DNA from: Arenicola marina
Lineage: Eukaryota; Annelida; Polychaeta; Arenicolidae
Direction of reading: 5' to 3'
DNA length: 64,000 bases
NCBI GenBank assembly: GCA_964019135.1
Contig: OZ025264.1
Location: 35,983,994 to 36,047,993, forward strand
Below the pieces are notes generated by a model. It did no database searches. It had not been told where the DNA came from and worked only from the letters and a program-made list of their open reading frames with translations. Positions 1-10,569 of this stretch are shown here, piece by piece (within the stretch, counting starts at the first letter, position 1; each line of letters starts with the position of its first letter). The position numbers were made by a program, and so were the translations under genes.

Positions 1-160
1 TCTCTCGTCATGCCATTATTGTCGCATCAGCAGTATCCGGTTTTCAAAGAAATAAACTCACCATGGATCAAGGTATATTAAAGGAATATTATATGAATGA
101 CATCCACGCACTTGAGATGACGTGTTTGAGGTAACATCCGTCAGATCATCATTTCCGTCC
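1..160. other. Unique left flank of the satellite array
   Basis: This is the only non-repetitive DNA in the window. It is AT-richer than the array, shows no 19-bp period, and stops where degenerate unit fragments begin (gtgagatgtgagagg, from about 161). Both strands have an open frame through part of it. On the + strand a frame is open from position 3 to a TAA at 132-134. On the - strand, frames entering from the array close at TCA triplets at 149, 141 and 58. Neither is long enough to exceed chance. I recognise no gene, RNA or transposon here. Confidence 0.9.
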
Positions 161-2306
161 GTGAGATGTGAGAGGACAAGGCGGGTGTGAGAGGCGGTGT
201 GAGAGGACAAGGCGGGTGTGAGAGGACAAGGCGGGTGTGAGAGGACAAGGCGGGTGTGAGAGGACAAGGCGGGTGTGAGAGGACAATGCGGGTGTGAGAG
301 GACAAGGCGGGTGTGAGAGGACAAGGCGGGTGTGAGAGGACAAGGCGGGTGTGAGAGGACAATGCGGGTGTGAGAGGACAGGGCGGGTGTGAGAGGACAA
401 GGCGGGTGTGAGAGGACAAGGCGGGTGTGAGAGGACAATGCGGGTGTGAGAGGACAAGGCGGGTGTGAGAGGACAAGGCGGTGTGAGAGGACAAGGCGGG
501 TGTGAGAGGACAAGGCGGGTGTGAGAGGACAATGCGGGTGTGAGAGGACAAGGCGGGTGTGAGAGGACAAGGCGGGTGTGAGAGGACAAGGCGGGTGTGA
601 GAGGACAAGGCCCGTGTGAGAGGACAAGGCGGGTGTGAGAGGACAATGCGGGTGTGAGAGGACAAGGCGGGTGTGAGAGGACAAGGCGGGTGTGAGAGGA
701 CAAGGCGGGTGTGAGAGGACAATGCGGGTGTGAGAGAACAAGCGGGTGTGGGAGGACAAGGCGGGTGCGAGCGGACAAGGCGGGTGTGAGAAGACAAGGC
801 GGGTGTGAGAGGACAAGGCGGGTGCGAGAGGACAAGGCGGGTGTGAGAGGACAAGCCCGGTGTGAGCGGACAAGGCGGGTGTGAGAGGACAAGGCGGGTG
901 TGAGAGGACAAGGCGGGTGTGAGAGGACAAGGCGGGTGTGAGAGGACAAGGCGGGTGTGAGAGGACAAGGCGGGTGTGAGAGGACAATGCGGGTGTGAGA
1001 GGACAAGGCGGGTGTGAGAGGACAAGGCGGGTGTGAGAGGACAAGGCGGGTGTGAGAGGACAAGGCGGGTGTGAGAGGACAAGGTGGGTGTGAGAGGACA
1101 AGGCGGGTGGGAGAGGACAAGGCCGGTGTGAGAGGACAAGGCGGGTGTGAGAGGACAAGGCGGGTGTGACAGGACAATGCGGGTGTGAGAGGACAAGGCG
1201 GGTGTGAGAGGACAAGGCGGGTGTGAGAGGACAAGGCGGGTGTGAGAGGACAAGGCGGGTGTGAGAGGACAATGCGGGAGTGAGAGGACAAGGCGGGTGT
1301 GAGAGGACAAGCCCGGTGTGAGCGGACAAGGCGGGTGTGAGAGGACAAGTCGGGTGTGAGAGGACAAGGCGGGTGTGAGAGGACAAGGCGGGTGTGAGAG
1401 GACAAGGCGGGTGTGAGAGGACAATGCGGGTGTGAGAGGACAAGGCGGGTGTGAGAAGACAAGCCCGGTGTGAGCGGACAAAGCGGGTGTGAGAGGACAA
1501 TGCGGGTGTGAGAGGACAAGGCGGGTGTGAGAGGACAAGGCGGGTGTGAGAGGACAAGGCGGGTGTGAGAGGACAAGGCGGGTGTGAGAGGATAAGGCGG
1601 GTGTGAGAGGACAAGGCGGGTGTGAGAGGACAAGGCGGGTGTGAGAAGACAAGGCGGGTGTGAGCGGACAAGGTGGGTGTGAGAGGACAAGGCGGGTGTG
1701 AGAGGACAAGGCGAGTGTGAGAGGACAATGCGGGTGTGAGAGGACAAGGCGGGTGTGAGAGGACAAGGCGGGTGTGAGAGGACAAGGCGGGTGTGAGAGG
1801 ACAATGCGGGTGTGAGAGGACAAGGCGGGTGTGAGAGGACAAGCCCGGTGTGGGCGGACAAGGCGGGTGTGAGAGGACAAGGCCCGTGTGAGAGGACAAG
1901 GCGGGTGTGAGAGGACAAGGCGGGTGTGAGAGGACAAGGCGGGTGCGAGAGGACAAGGCGGGTGTGAGAGGACAAGGTGGGTGTGAGAGGACAAAGCCCG
2001 TGTGAGAGGACAAGGCGGGTGTGAGAGGACAAGGCGGGTGTGAGAGGACAAGGCGGGTGTGAGAGGACAAGGCGGGTGTGGGAGGACAAGGCGGGTGTGA
2101 GAGGACAAGCCGGGTGTGAGAGGACAAGGCGGGTGTGAGAGGACAAGGCGGGTGTGAGAGGACAATGCGGGTGTGAGAGGACAAGGCGGGTGTGAGAGGA
2201 CAAGCCCGGTGTGAGCGGGTAAGGCGGGTGTGAGAGGACAAGGCCCGTGTGAGAGGACAAGGCGGGTGTGAGAGGACAAGGCGGGTGTGAGAGGACAAGG
2301 CGGGGG
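161..2306. repeat. Left edge of the array, irregular monomeric zone
   Basis: These first 2.1 kb carry the same 19-bp unit but none of the landmark variants (catag, aaaaggaccagg, gatgacgagacgg) that order the rest of the array. A 12-bp shortened unit lies close to the boundary (about 186-197), and another short unit near 479. The last part, about 2081-2306, already resembles the end of the 627-bp module (gtgggagg, aagccggg, aatgcgg, then aagcccggtgtgagcgggtaagg), so it may be an older or parental form of it. An edge that escapes homogenisation is usual for tandem arrays. Confidence 0.7.
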
Positions 2307-2995
2307 TCAGAGGACAAGGCGGGTGTGAGAGGACAAGGCCCGTGTGAGAGGACAATGCGGGTGTGAGAGGACAAGGTGGGTGTGAGAGGACAAGGTAGGT
2401 GTGAGAGGACAAGGCGGGTGTGAGAGGCGGGCGTGAGAGGACATAGCGGGTGTGAGAGGACAAGGCGGGTGTGAGAGGTGGGTGTGAGAGGACAAGGCGG
2501 TGCGAGAGGACAAGGCGGGTGTGAGAGGACAAGGCCGGTGTGAGAGGACAAGGTGGGTGTGAGAAGACAAGGCGGGTGTGAGAGGACAAGGCGGGTGTGG
2601 GAGGACAAGGCGGGTGTGAGAGGACAAGGCGGGTGTGAGAGGACAAGGCCTGTGCGAGAGGACAAGGTGGGTGTGAGAGGACAAGGCGGGTGTGATAGAA
2701 CAAGGCGGGTGTGAGAGGACAAGGCGGGTGTGATAGGACAAGGCCGGTGTGAGAGGACAAGGTGGGTGCGAGAGGACAAGGCGGGTGTGAGAGGACAAGG
2801 CGGGTGTGATAGGACAAGGCGGGTGTGAGAGGACAAGGCGGGTGTGAGAGGACAAGGCGGGTGTGAGAGGACAAGGCGGGTGTGAGAGGACAAGGTGGGT
2901 GTGAGAGGACAAGGCGGGTGTGAGAGGACAAGGCGGGTGTGAGAGGACAAGGCGGGTGTGAGAGGCGGGTGTGAGAGGACAAGTCGGGTGTGAGA
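2307..2995. repeat. Type I higher-order block, copy 1 (partial)
   Basis: First block with the gggggtcag anchor (TCA at 2307) and the catag variant 135 bp later (2442). It matches the block at 7020 at an offset of 4,713 bp, changing to 4,694 near 2957, a difference of exactly one unit. It leaves the shared order soon after the aagtcgg variant near 2990 and lacks the aaaaggaccagg variant found in full copies. Confidence 0.75.
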
Positions 2996-5900
2996 GGACA
3001 AGGCGCGTGTGAGAGGACAAGGCGGGTGTGAGAGGACAAGGCGGGTGCGAGAGGACAAGGCGGGTGTGAGAGGACAAGGCGGGTGTGAGAGGACAAGGCG
3101 GGTGTGGGAGGACAAGGCGGGTGCGAGAGGACAAGGCGGGTGTGAGAGGACAAGGCGGGTGTGAGAGGACAAGGCGGGTGTGAGAGGACAATGCGGTGCG
3201 AGAGGACAAGGCGGGTGTGAGAGGACAAGTCGGGTGTGGGAGGACAAGGCGGGTGTGAGAGGACAAGGCGGGTGTGAGAGGACAAGGCCGGTGTGAGAGG
3301 ACAAGGTGGGTGTGAGAGGACAAGGCGGGTGTGAGAGGACAAGGCGGGTGTGGGAGGACAAGGCGGGTGTGAGAGGACAAGGCGGGTGTGAGAGGACAAG
3401 ACCGGTGCGAGCGGACAAGGTGGGTGTGAGAGGACAAGGCGGGTGTGAGAGGACAAGGCGGGTGTGGGAGGACAAGGCGGGTGTGAGAGGACAAGGCGGG
3501 TGTGAGAGGACAAGACCGGTGCGAGCGGACAAGGTGGGTGTGAGAGGACAAGGCGGGTGTGAGAGGACAAGGTGGGTGTGAGAGGACAAGGCGGGTGTGA
3601 GAGGACAAGGCGGGTGTGAGAGGACAAGGCGGGTGTGAGAGGACAAGGCGGGTGTGAGAGGACAATGCGGGTGTGAGAGGACAAGGCGGGTGTGAGAGGA
3701 CAAGCCCGGTGTGAGCGGACAAGGCGGGTGTGAGAGGACAAGGCGGGTGTGACAGGACAAGCCCGGTGTGAGCGGACAAGGCGGGTGTGAGAGGACAAGG
3801 CGGGTGTGAGAGGACAAGGCGGGTGTGAGAGGACAAGGCGGGTGTGAGAGGACAAGGGGCGTGTGAGAGGACAAGGCGGGTGTGAGAGGACAAGGCGGGT
3901 GTGAGAGGACAAGGCGGGAGTGAGAGGACAATGCGGGTGTGAGAGGACAAGGCGGGTGTGAGTGGACAAGGTGGGTGTGAGAGGACAAGGCGGGTGTGAG
4001 AGGACAAGGCTGGTGTGAGTGGACAAGGTGGGTGTGAGAGGACAAGGAGGCTGGTGTGAGAGGACAAGGCGGGTGTGAGAGGACAAGGCGGGTGTGAGAG
4101 GCGGGTGTGAGAGGACAAGGCGGGTGTGAGAGGACAAGGCGGGTGTGAGAGGACAAGGCGGGTGTGAGAGGACAAGGCGGGTGTGAGAGGACACGGCGGG
4201 TGTGAGAGGACAAGGCGGGTGTGAGAGGACAATGCGGGTGTGAGAGGACAAGGCGGGTGTGAGAGGACAAGGCGGGTGTGAGAGGACAAGGCCTGTGCGA
4301 GAGGACAAGGTGGGTGTGAGAGGACAAGGCGGGTGTGATAGAACAAGGCGGGTGTGAGAGGACAAGGCGGGTGTGAGAGGACAAGCCCGGTGTGAGCGGA
4401 CAAGGCGGGTGTGAGAGGACAAGGCCCGTGTGAGAGGACAAGGCCGGTGTGAGAGGACAAGGTGGATGTGAGAGGACAAGGCGGGTGTGAGAGCCGGGTG
4501 TGAGAGGACATAGCGTGTGTGAGAGGACAAGGCGGGTGTGAGAGGCGGGTGTGAGAGGACAAGGCGGTGCCAGAGGACAAGGCGGGTGTGAGAGGACAAG
4601 TCGGGTGTGAGAGGACAAGGCGGGTGTGAGAGGACAAGGCGGGTGTGAGAGGACAAGGCGGGTGCGAGAGGACAAGGCGGGTGTGAGAGGACAAGGCGGT
4701 TGTGAGAGGACAAGGCCGGTGTGAGAGGACAAGGTGGGTGTGAGAGGACAAGGCGGGTGTGAGAGGCGGGTGTGAGAGGACATAGTGGGTGTGAGAGGAC
4801 AAGGCGGGTGTGAGAGTCGGGTGTGAGAGGACAAGGCGGTGCGAGAGGACAAGGCGGGTGTGAGAGGAGAAGTCGGGTGTGAGAGGACAAGGCGGGTGTG
4901 AGAGGACAAGGCGGGTGTGAGAGGACAAGGCGGGTGCGAGAGGACAAGGCGGGTGTGAGAGGACAAGGCGGGTGTGAGAGGACAAGGCGGGTGTGGGAGG
5001 ACAAGGCGGGTGTGAGAGGACAAGGCGGGTGTGAGAGGACAAGGCCGGTGTGAGAGGACAAGGTGGGTGTGAGAAGACAAGGCGGGTGTGAGAGGACAAG
5101 GCGGGTGTGGGAGGACAAGGCGGGTGTGAGAGGACAAGGCGGGTGTGAGAGGACAAGACCGGTGCGAGCGGACAAGGTGGGTGTGAGAGGACAAGGCGGG
5201 TGTGAGAGGACAAGGCGGGTGTGAGAGGAAAAGGCGGGTGTGATAGGACAAGGCCGGCGTGAGAGGACAAGGCGGGTGTGTGAGGACAATGCGGGTGTGA
5301 GAGGACAAGGCGGGTGTGAGAGGACAAGGCGGGTGTGAGAGGACAAGGCGGGTGTGAGAGGACAAGCCCGGTGTGAGCGGACAAGGCGGGTGTGAGAGGA
5401 CAAGGCGGGTGTGAGAGGACAAGGTGGGTGTGAGAGGACAAGGCGGGTGTGAGAGGACAAGGCGGGTGTGAGAGGACAAGGCGGGTGTGAGAGGACAAGG
5501 CGGGTGTGAGAGGACAATGCGGGTGTGAGAGGACAAGGCGGGTGTGAGAGGACAAGCCCGGTGTGAGCGGTCAAGGCGGGCGTGAGAGGACAAGGCGGGT
5601 GTGAGAGGACAAGGCGGGTGTGAGAGGACAAGGCGGGTGTGAGAGGACAAGGCGGGTGTGAGAGGACAATGCGGGTGTGAGAGGACAAGGCGGGTGTGAG
5701 AGGACAAGCCCAGTGTGAGCGGACAAGGCGGGTGTGAGAGGACAAGGCGGGTGTGAGAGGACAAGGCGGGTGTGAGAGGACAAGGCCGGTGTAAGGGGAC
5801 AAGGCGGGTGTGGCAGGACAAGGCGGGTGTGAGAGGACAATGCGGGTGTGAGAGGACAAGGCGGGTGTGAGAGGACAAGGCGGGTGTGAGAGGACAAGGC

Positions 5901-6407
5901 GGGTGTGAGAGGACACGGCGGGTGTGAGAGGACAAGGCGGGTGTGAGAGGACAATGCGGGTGTGAGAGGACAAGGCGGGTGTGACAGGACAAGCCCGGTG
6001 TGAGCGGACAAGGCGGGTGTGAGAGGACAAGGCGGGTGTGAGAGGACAAGGCGGGTGTGAGAGGACAAGGGGCGTGTGAGAGGACAAGGCGGGTGTGAGA
6101 GGACAAGGCGGGTGTGAGCGGACAAGCTGGGTGTGAGAGGACAAGGCGGGTGTGAGAGGACAATGCGGGTGTGAGAGGACAAGGCGGGTGTGAGAGGACA
6201 AGGCGGGTGTGAGAGGACAAGGCGGGTGTGAGAGGACAATGCGGGTGTGAGAGGACAAGGCGGGTGTGAGAGGACAAGCCCGGTGTGAGCGGGTAAGGCG
6301 GGTGTGAGAGGACAAGGCCCGTGTGAGAGGACAAGCTGGGTGTGAGAGGACAAGGCGGGTGTGAGAGGACAAGGCGGGTGTGAGAGGACAATGCGGGTGT
6401 GAGAGGA
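2996..6407. repeat. Mixed region of array with scattered block fragments
   Basis: Tandem 19-bp units without a complete block. It contains unusual local forms: a pair of nearly identical stretches around 3300-3540 with aagaccggtgcgagcgg units; the only 22-bp unit (4032-4053); catag variants followed by gtgtgtg (4509) or tggg (4781) rather than the usual cggg; and a unique gcggtcaagg variant (TCA at 5571). A short + strand frame (3306-3581) is open here only because several units have lost the usual TGA through gtgggag or gtgcgag changes. I see no gene. Confidence 0.65.
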
Positions 6408-7019
6408 CATAGCGGGTGTGAGAGGACAAGGCGGGTGTGAGAGGCGGGTGTGAGAGGACAAGGCGGTGCGAGAGGACAAGGCGGGTGTGGGAGGACAAGT
6501 CGGGTGTGAGAGGACAATGCGTGTGTGAGAGGACAAGGCGGGTGTGAGAGGACAAGGCCGGTGTGAGAGGACAAGGCGGGTGTGGGAGGACAAGGCGGGT
6601 GTGAGAGGACAATGCGGGTGTGAGAGGACAAGGCGGGTGTGAGAGGACAAGGCGGGTGTGAGAGGACAAGGCGGGTGTGAGAGGACACGGCGGGTGTGAG
6701 AGGACAAGGCGGGTGTGAGAGGACAAGGCGGGTGTGAGAGGACAAGGCGGGTGTGACAGGACAAGCCCGGTGTGAGCGGACAAGGCGGGTGTGAGAGGAC
6801 AAGGCGGGTGTGAGAGGACAAGGCGGGTGTAAGAGGACAAGGCGCGTGTGAGAGGACAAGGCGGGTGTGAGAGGACAAGGCGGGTGCGAGAGGACAAGGC
6901 GGGTGTGAGAGGACAAGCCCGGTGTGAGCGGGTAAGGCGGGTGTGAGAGGACAAGGCCCGTGTGAGAGGACAAGGCGGGTGTGAGAGGACAAGGCGGGTG
7001 TGAGAGGACAAGGCGGGGG

Positions 7020-8345
7020 TCAGAGGACAAGGCGGGTGTGAGAGGACAAGGCCCGTGTGAGAGGACAATGCGGGTGTGAGAGGACAAGGTGGGTGTGAGA
7101 GGACAAGGTAGGTGTGAGAGGACAAGGCGGGTGTGAGAGGCGGGCGTGAGAGGACATAGCGGGTGTGAGAGGACAAGGCGGGTGTGAGAGGTGGGTGTGA
7201 GAGGACAAGGCGGTGCGAGAGGACAAGGCGGGTGTGAGAGGACAAGGCCGGTGTGAGAGGACAAGGTGGGTGTGAGAAGACAAGGCGGGTGTGAGAGGAC
7301 AAGGCGGGTGTGGGAGGACAAGGCGGGTGTGAGAGGACAAGGCGGGTGTGAGAGGACAAGGCCTGTGCGAGAGGACAAGGTGGGTGTGAGAGGACAAGGC
7401 GGGTGTGATAGAACAAGGCGGGTGTGAGAGGACAAGGCGGGTGTGATAGGACAAGGCCGGTGTGAGAGGACAAGGTGGGTGCGAGAGGACAAGGCGGGTG
7501 TGAGAGGACAAGGCGGGTGTGATAGGACAAGGCGGGTGTGAGAGGACAAGGCGGGTGTGAGAGGACAAGGCGGGTGTGAGAGGACAAGGCGGGTGTGAGA
7601 GGACAAGGTGGGTGTGAGAGGACAAGGCGGGTGTGAGAGGACAAGGCGGGTGTGAGAGGCGGGTGTGAGAGGACAAGTCGGGTGTGAGAGGACAAGGCGG
7701 GTGTGAGAGGACAAGGCGGGTGTGAGAGGACAATGCGGGTGTGAGAGGACAAGGCGGGTGTAAAAGGACCAGGCGGGTGTGAGAAGACAATGCGGGTATG
7801 AGAGGACAAGGCGGGTGTGAGAGGACAAGGCGGGTGTGACAGGACAAGGCGGGTGTGAGAGGTCGGTGTGAGAGGACAAGGCGGGTGTGAGATGACGAGA
7901 CGGTGCGAGAGGACAAGGCGGGTGTGACAGGACAAGGCGGGTGTGAGAGGACAAGGCGGGTGTGAGAGGACAAGGCCGGTGTGAGAGGACAAGGCGGGTG
8001 TGGGAGGACAAGGCGGGTGTGAGAGGACAATGCGGGTGTGAGAGGACAAGGCGGGTGTGAGAGGACAAGGCGGGTGTGAGAGGACAAGGCGGGTGTGAGA
8101 GGACACGGCGGGTGTGAGAGGACAAGGCGGGTGTGAGAGGACAAGGCGGGTGTGAGAGGACAAGGCGGGTGTGACAGGACAAGCCCGGTGTGAGCGGACA
8201 AGGCGGGTGTGAGAGGACAAGGCGGGTGTGAGAGGACAAGGCGGGTGTGAGAGGACAAGGCGGGTGTGAGAGGACAAGGCGCGTGTGAGAGGACAAGGCG
8301 GGTGTGAGAGGACAAGGCGGGTGCGAGAGGACAAGGCGGGTGTGA
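7020..8345. repeat. Type I higher-order block, copy 2 (near full)
   Basis: Anchor TCA at 7020, catag at 7155, aaaaggaccagg at 7761 (anchor +741) and gcgcgtg at 8279 (anchor +1,259, one unit more than in the 46,250 copy). The landmark order equals that of the 1,418-bp block. It ends by passing into the first copy of the 2.9-kb tandem duplication, which overlaps its second half. Confidence 0.8.
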
Positions 8346-10520
8346 GAGGACAAGGCGGGTGTGAGAGGACAAGGCGGGTGTGGGAGGACAAGGCGGGTGC
8401 GAGAGGACAAGGCGGGTGTGAGAGGACAAGGCGGGTGTGAGAGGACAAGGCGGGTGTGAGAGGACAATGCGGTGCGAGAGGACAAGGCGGGTGTGAGAGG
8501 ACAAGTCGGGTGTGGGAGGACAAGGCGGGTGTGAGAGGACAAGGCGGGTGTGAGAGGACAAGGCCGGTGTGAGAGGACAAGGTGGGTGTGAGAGGACAAG
8601 GCGGGTGTGAGAGGACAAGGCGGGTGTGGGAGGACAACGCGGGTGTGAGAAGACAAGGCGGGTGTGAGAGGACAAGACCGGTGCGAGCGGACAAGGTGGG
8701 TGTGAGAGGACAAGGCGGGTGTGAGAGGACAAGGCGGGTGTGAGAGGAAAAAGCGGGTGTGATAGGACAAGGCCGGCGTGAGAGGACAAGGCGGGTGTGT
8801 GAGGACAATGCGGGTGTGAGAGGACAAGGCGGGTGTGAGAGGACAAGGCGGGTGTGAGAGGACAAGGCGGGTGTGAGAGGACAAGCACGGTGTGAGCGGA
8901 CAAGGCGGGTGTGAGAGGACAAGGCGGGTGTGAGAGGACAAGGTGGGTGTGAGAGGACAAGGCGGGTGTGAGAGGACAAGGCGGGTGTGAGAGGACAAGG
9001 CGGGTGTGAGAGGACAAGGCGGGTGTGAGAGGACAATGCGGGTGTGAGAGGACAAGGCGGGTGTGAGAGGACAAGCCCGGTGTGAGCGGACAAGGCGGGC
9101 GTGAGAGGACAAGGCGGGTGTGAGAGGACAAGGCGGGTGTGAGAGGACAAGGCGGGTGTGAGAGGACAAGGCGGGTGTGAGAGGACAATGCGGGTGTGAG
9201 AGGACAAGGCGGGTGTGAGAGGACAAGCCCAGTGTGAGCGGACAAGGCGGGTGTGAGAGGACAAGGCGGGTGTGAGAGGACAAGGCGGGTGTGAGAGGAC
9301 AAGGCCGGTGTAAGAGGACAAGGCGGGTGTGGCAGGACAAGGCGGGTGTGAGAGGACAATGCGGGTGTGAGAGGACAAGGCGGGTGTGAGAGGACAAGGC
9401 GGGTGTGAGAGGACAAGGCGGGTGTGAGAGGACACGGCGGGTGTGAGAGGACAAGGCGGGTGTGAGAGGACAATGCGGGTGTGAGAGGACAAGGCGGGTG
9501 TGACAGGACAAGCCCGGTGTGAGCGGACAAGGCGGGTGTGAGAGGACAAGGCGGGTGTGAGAGGACAAGGCGGGTGTGAGAGGACAAGGGGCGTGTGAGA
9601 GGACAAGGCGGGTGTGAGAGGACAAGGCGGGTGTGAGCGGACAAGCTGGGTGTGAGAGGACAAGGCGGGTGTGAGAGGACAATGCGGGTGTGAGAGGACA
9701 AGGCGGGTGTGAGAGCACAAGGCGGGTGTGAGAGGACAAGGCGGGTGTGAGAGGACAATGCGGGTGTGAGAGGACAAGTCGGGTGTGAGAGGACAAGCCC
9801 GGTGTGAGCGGGTAAGGCGGGTGTGAGAGGACAAGGCCCGTGTGAGAGGACAAGCTGGGTGTGAGAGGACAAGGCGGGTGTGAGAGGACAAGGCGGGTGT
9901 GAGAGGCGGGTGTGAGAGGACAAGGCGGTGCGAGAGGACAAGGCGGGTGTGAGAGGACAAGTCGGGTGTGAGAGGACAATGCGTGTGTGAGAGGACAAGG
10001 CGGGTGTGAGAGGACAAGGCCGGTGTGAGAGGACAAGGCGGGTGTGGGAGGACAAGGCGGGTGTGAGAGGACAATGCGGGTGTGAGAGGACAAGGCGGGT
10101 GTGAGAGGACAAGGCGGGTGTGAGAGGACAAGGCGGGTGTGAGAGGACACGGCGGGTGTGAGAGGACAAGGCGGGTGTGAGAGGACAAGGCGGGTGTGAG
10201 AGGACAAGGCGGGTGTGACAGGACAAGCCCGGTGTGAGCGGACAAGGCGGGTGTGAGAGGACAAGGCGGGTGTGAGAGGACAAGGCGGGTGTGAGAGGAC
10301 AAGGCGCGTGTGAGAGGACAAGGCGGGTGTGAGAGGACAAGGCGGGTGCGAGAGGACAAGGCGGGTGTGAGAGGACAAGGCGGGTGTGAGAGGACAAGGC
10401 GGGTGTGAGAGGACAAGGCGGGTGTGAGAGGACAAGGCGGGTGTGAGAGGACAAGGCCGGTGTGAGAGGACAAGGCGGGTGTGAGAGGACAATGCGGGTG
10501 TGAGAGGACAATGCGGGTGT
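7678..10520. repeat. 2.9-kb tandem duplication, first copy
   Basis: Landmarks here recur 2,892 bp downstream: aagtcgg (7678 and 10570), aaaaggaccagg (7761 and 10653) and a run of five A (8748 and 11640). After the loss of one unit near 9050/11941 the offset becomes 2,873 (ggggcg at 9588 and 12461; gcgcgtg at 10304 and 13177). The segment repeats directly, head to tail. Confidence 0.85.
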
Positions 10521-10569
10521 GAGAGGACAAGGCGGGTGTGAGAGGACAAGGTGGGTGTGAGAGGACAAG

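Noticed and set aside
113-122. Ten bases tgagatgacg shared between the flank and the gatgacgagacgg unit variant, as the seed of the array
   Set aside because: The match is only ten bases, half of which belong to the common gtgaga core of the unit. Chance or simple mutation of a unit explains it.
1-160. Transposon or terminal repeat at the array border
   Set aside because: I see no inverted ends, target-site duplication or coding remnant in the flank, and no matching sequence elsewhere in the window.
3306-3581. A + strand open frame of 91 codons
   Set aside because: It is open only because nearby units carry gtgggag or gtgcgag changes that remove the TGA. It starts at GTG and has the same repeat composition as the rest.
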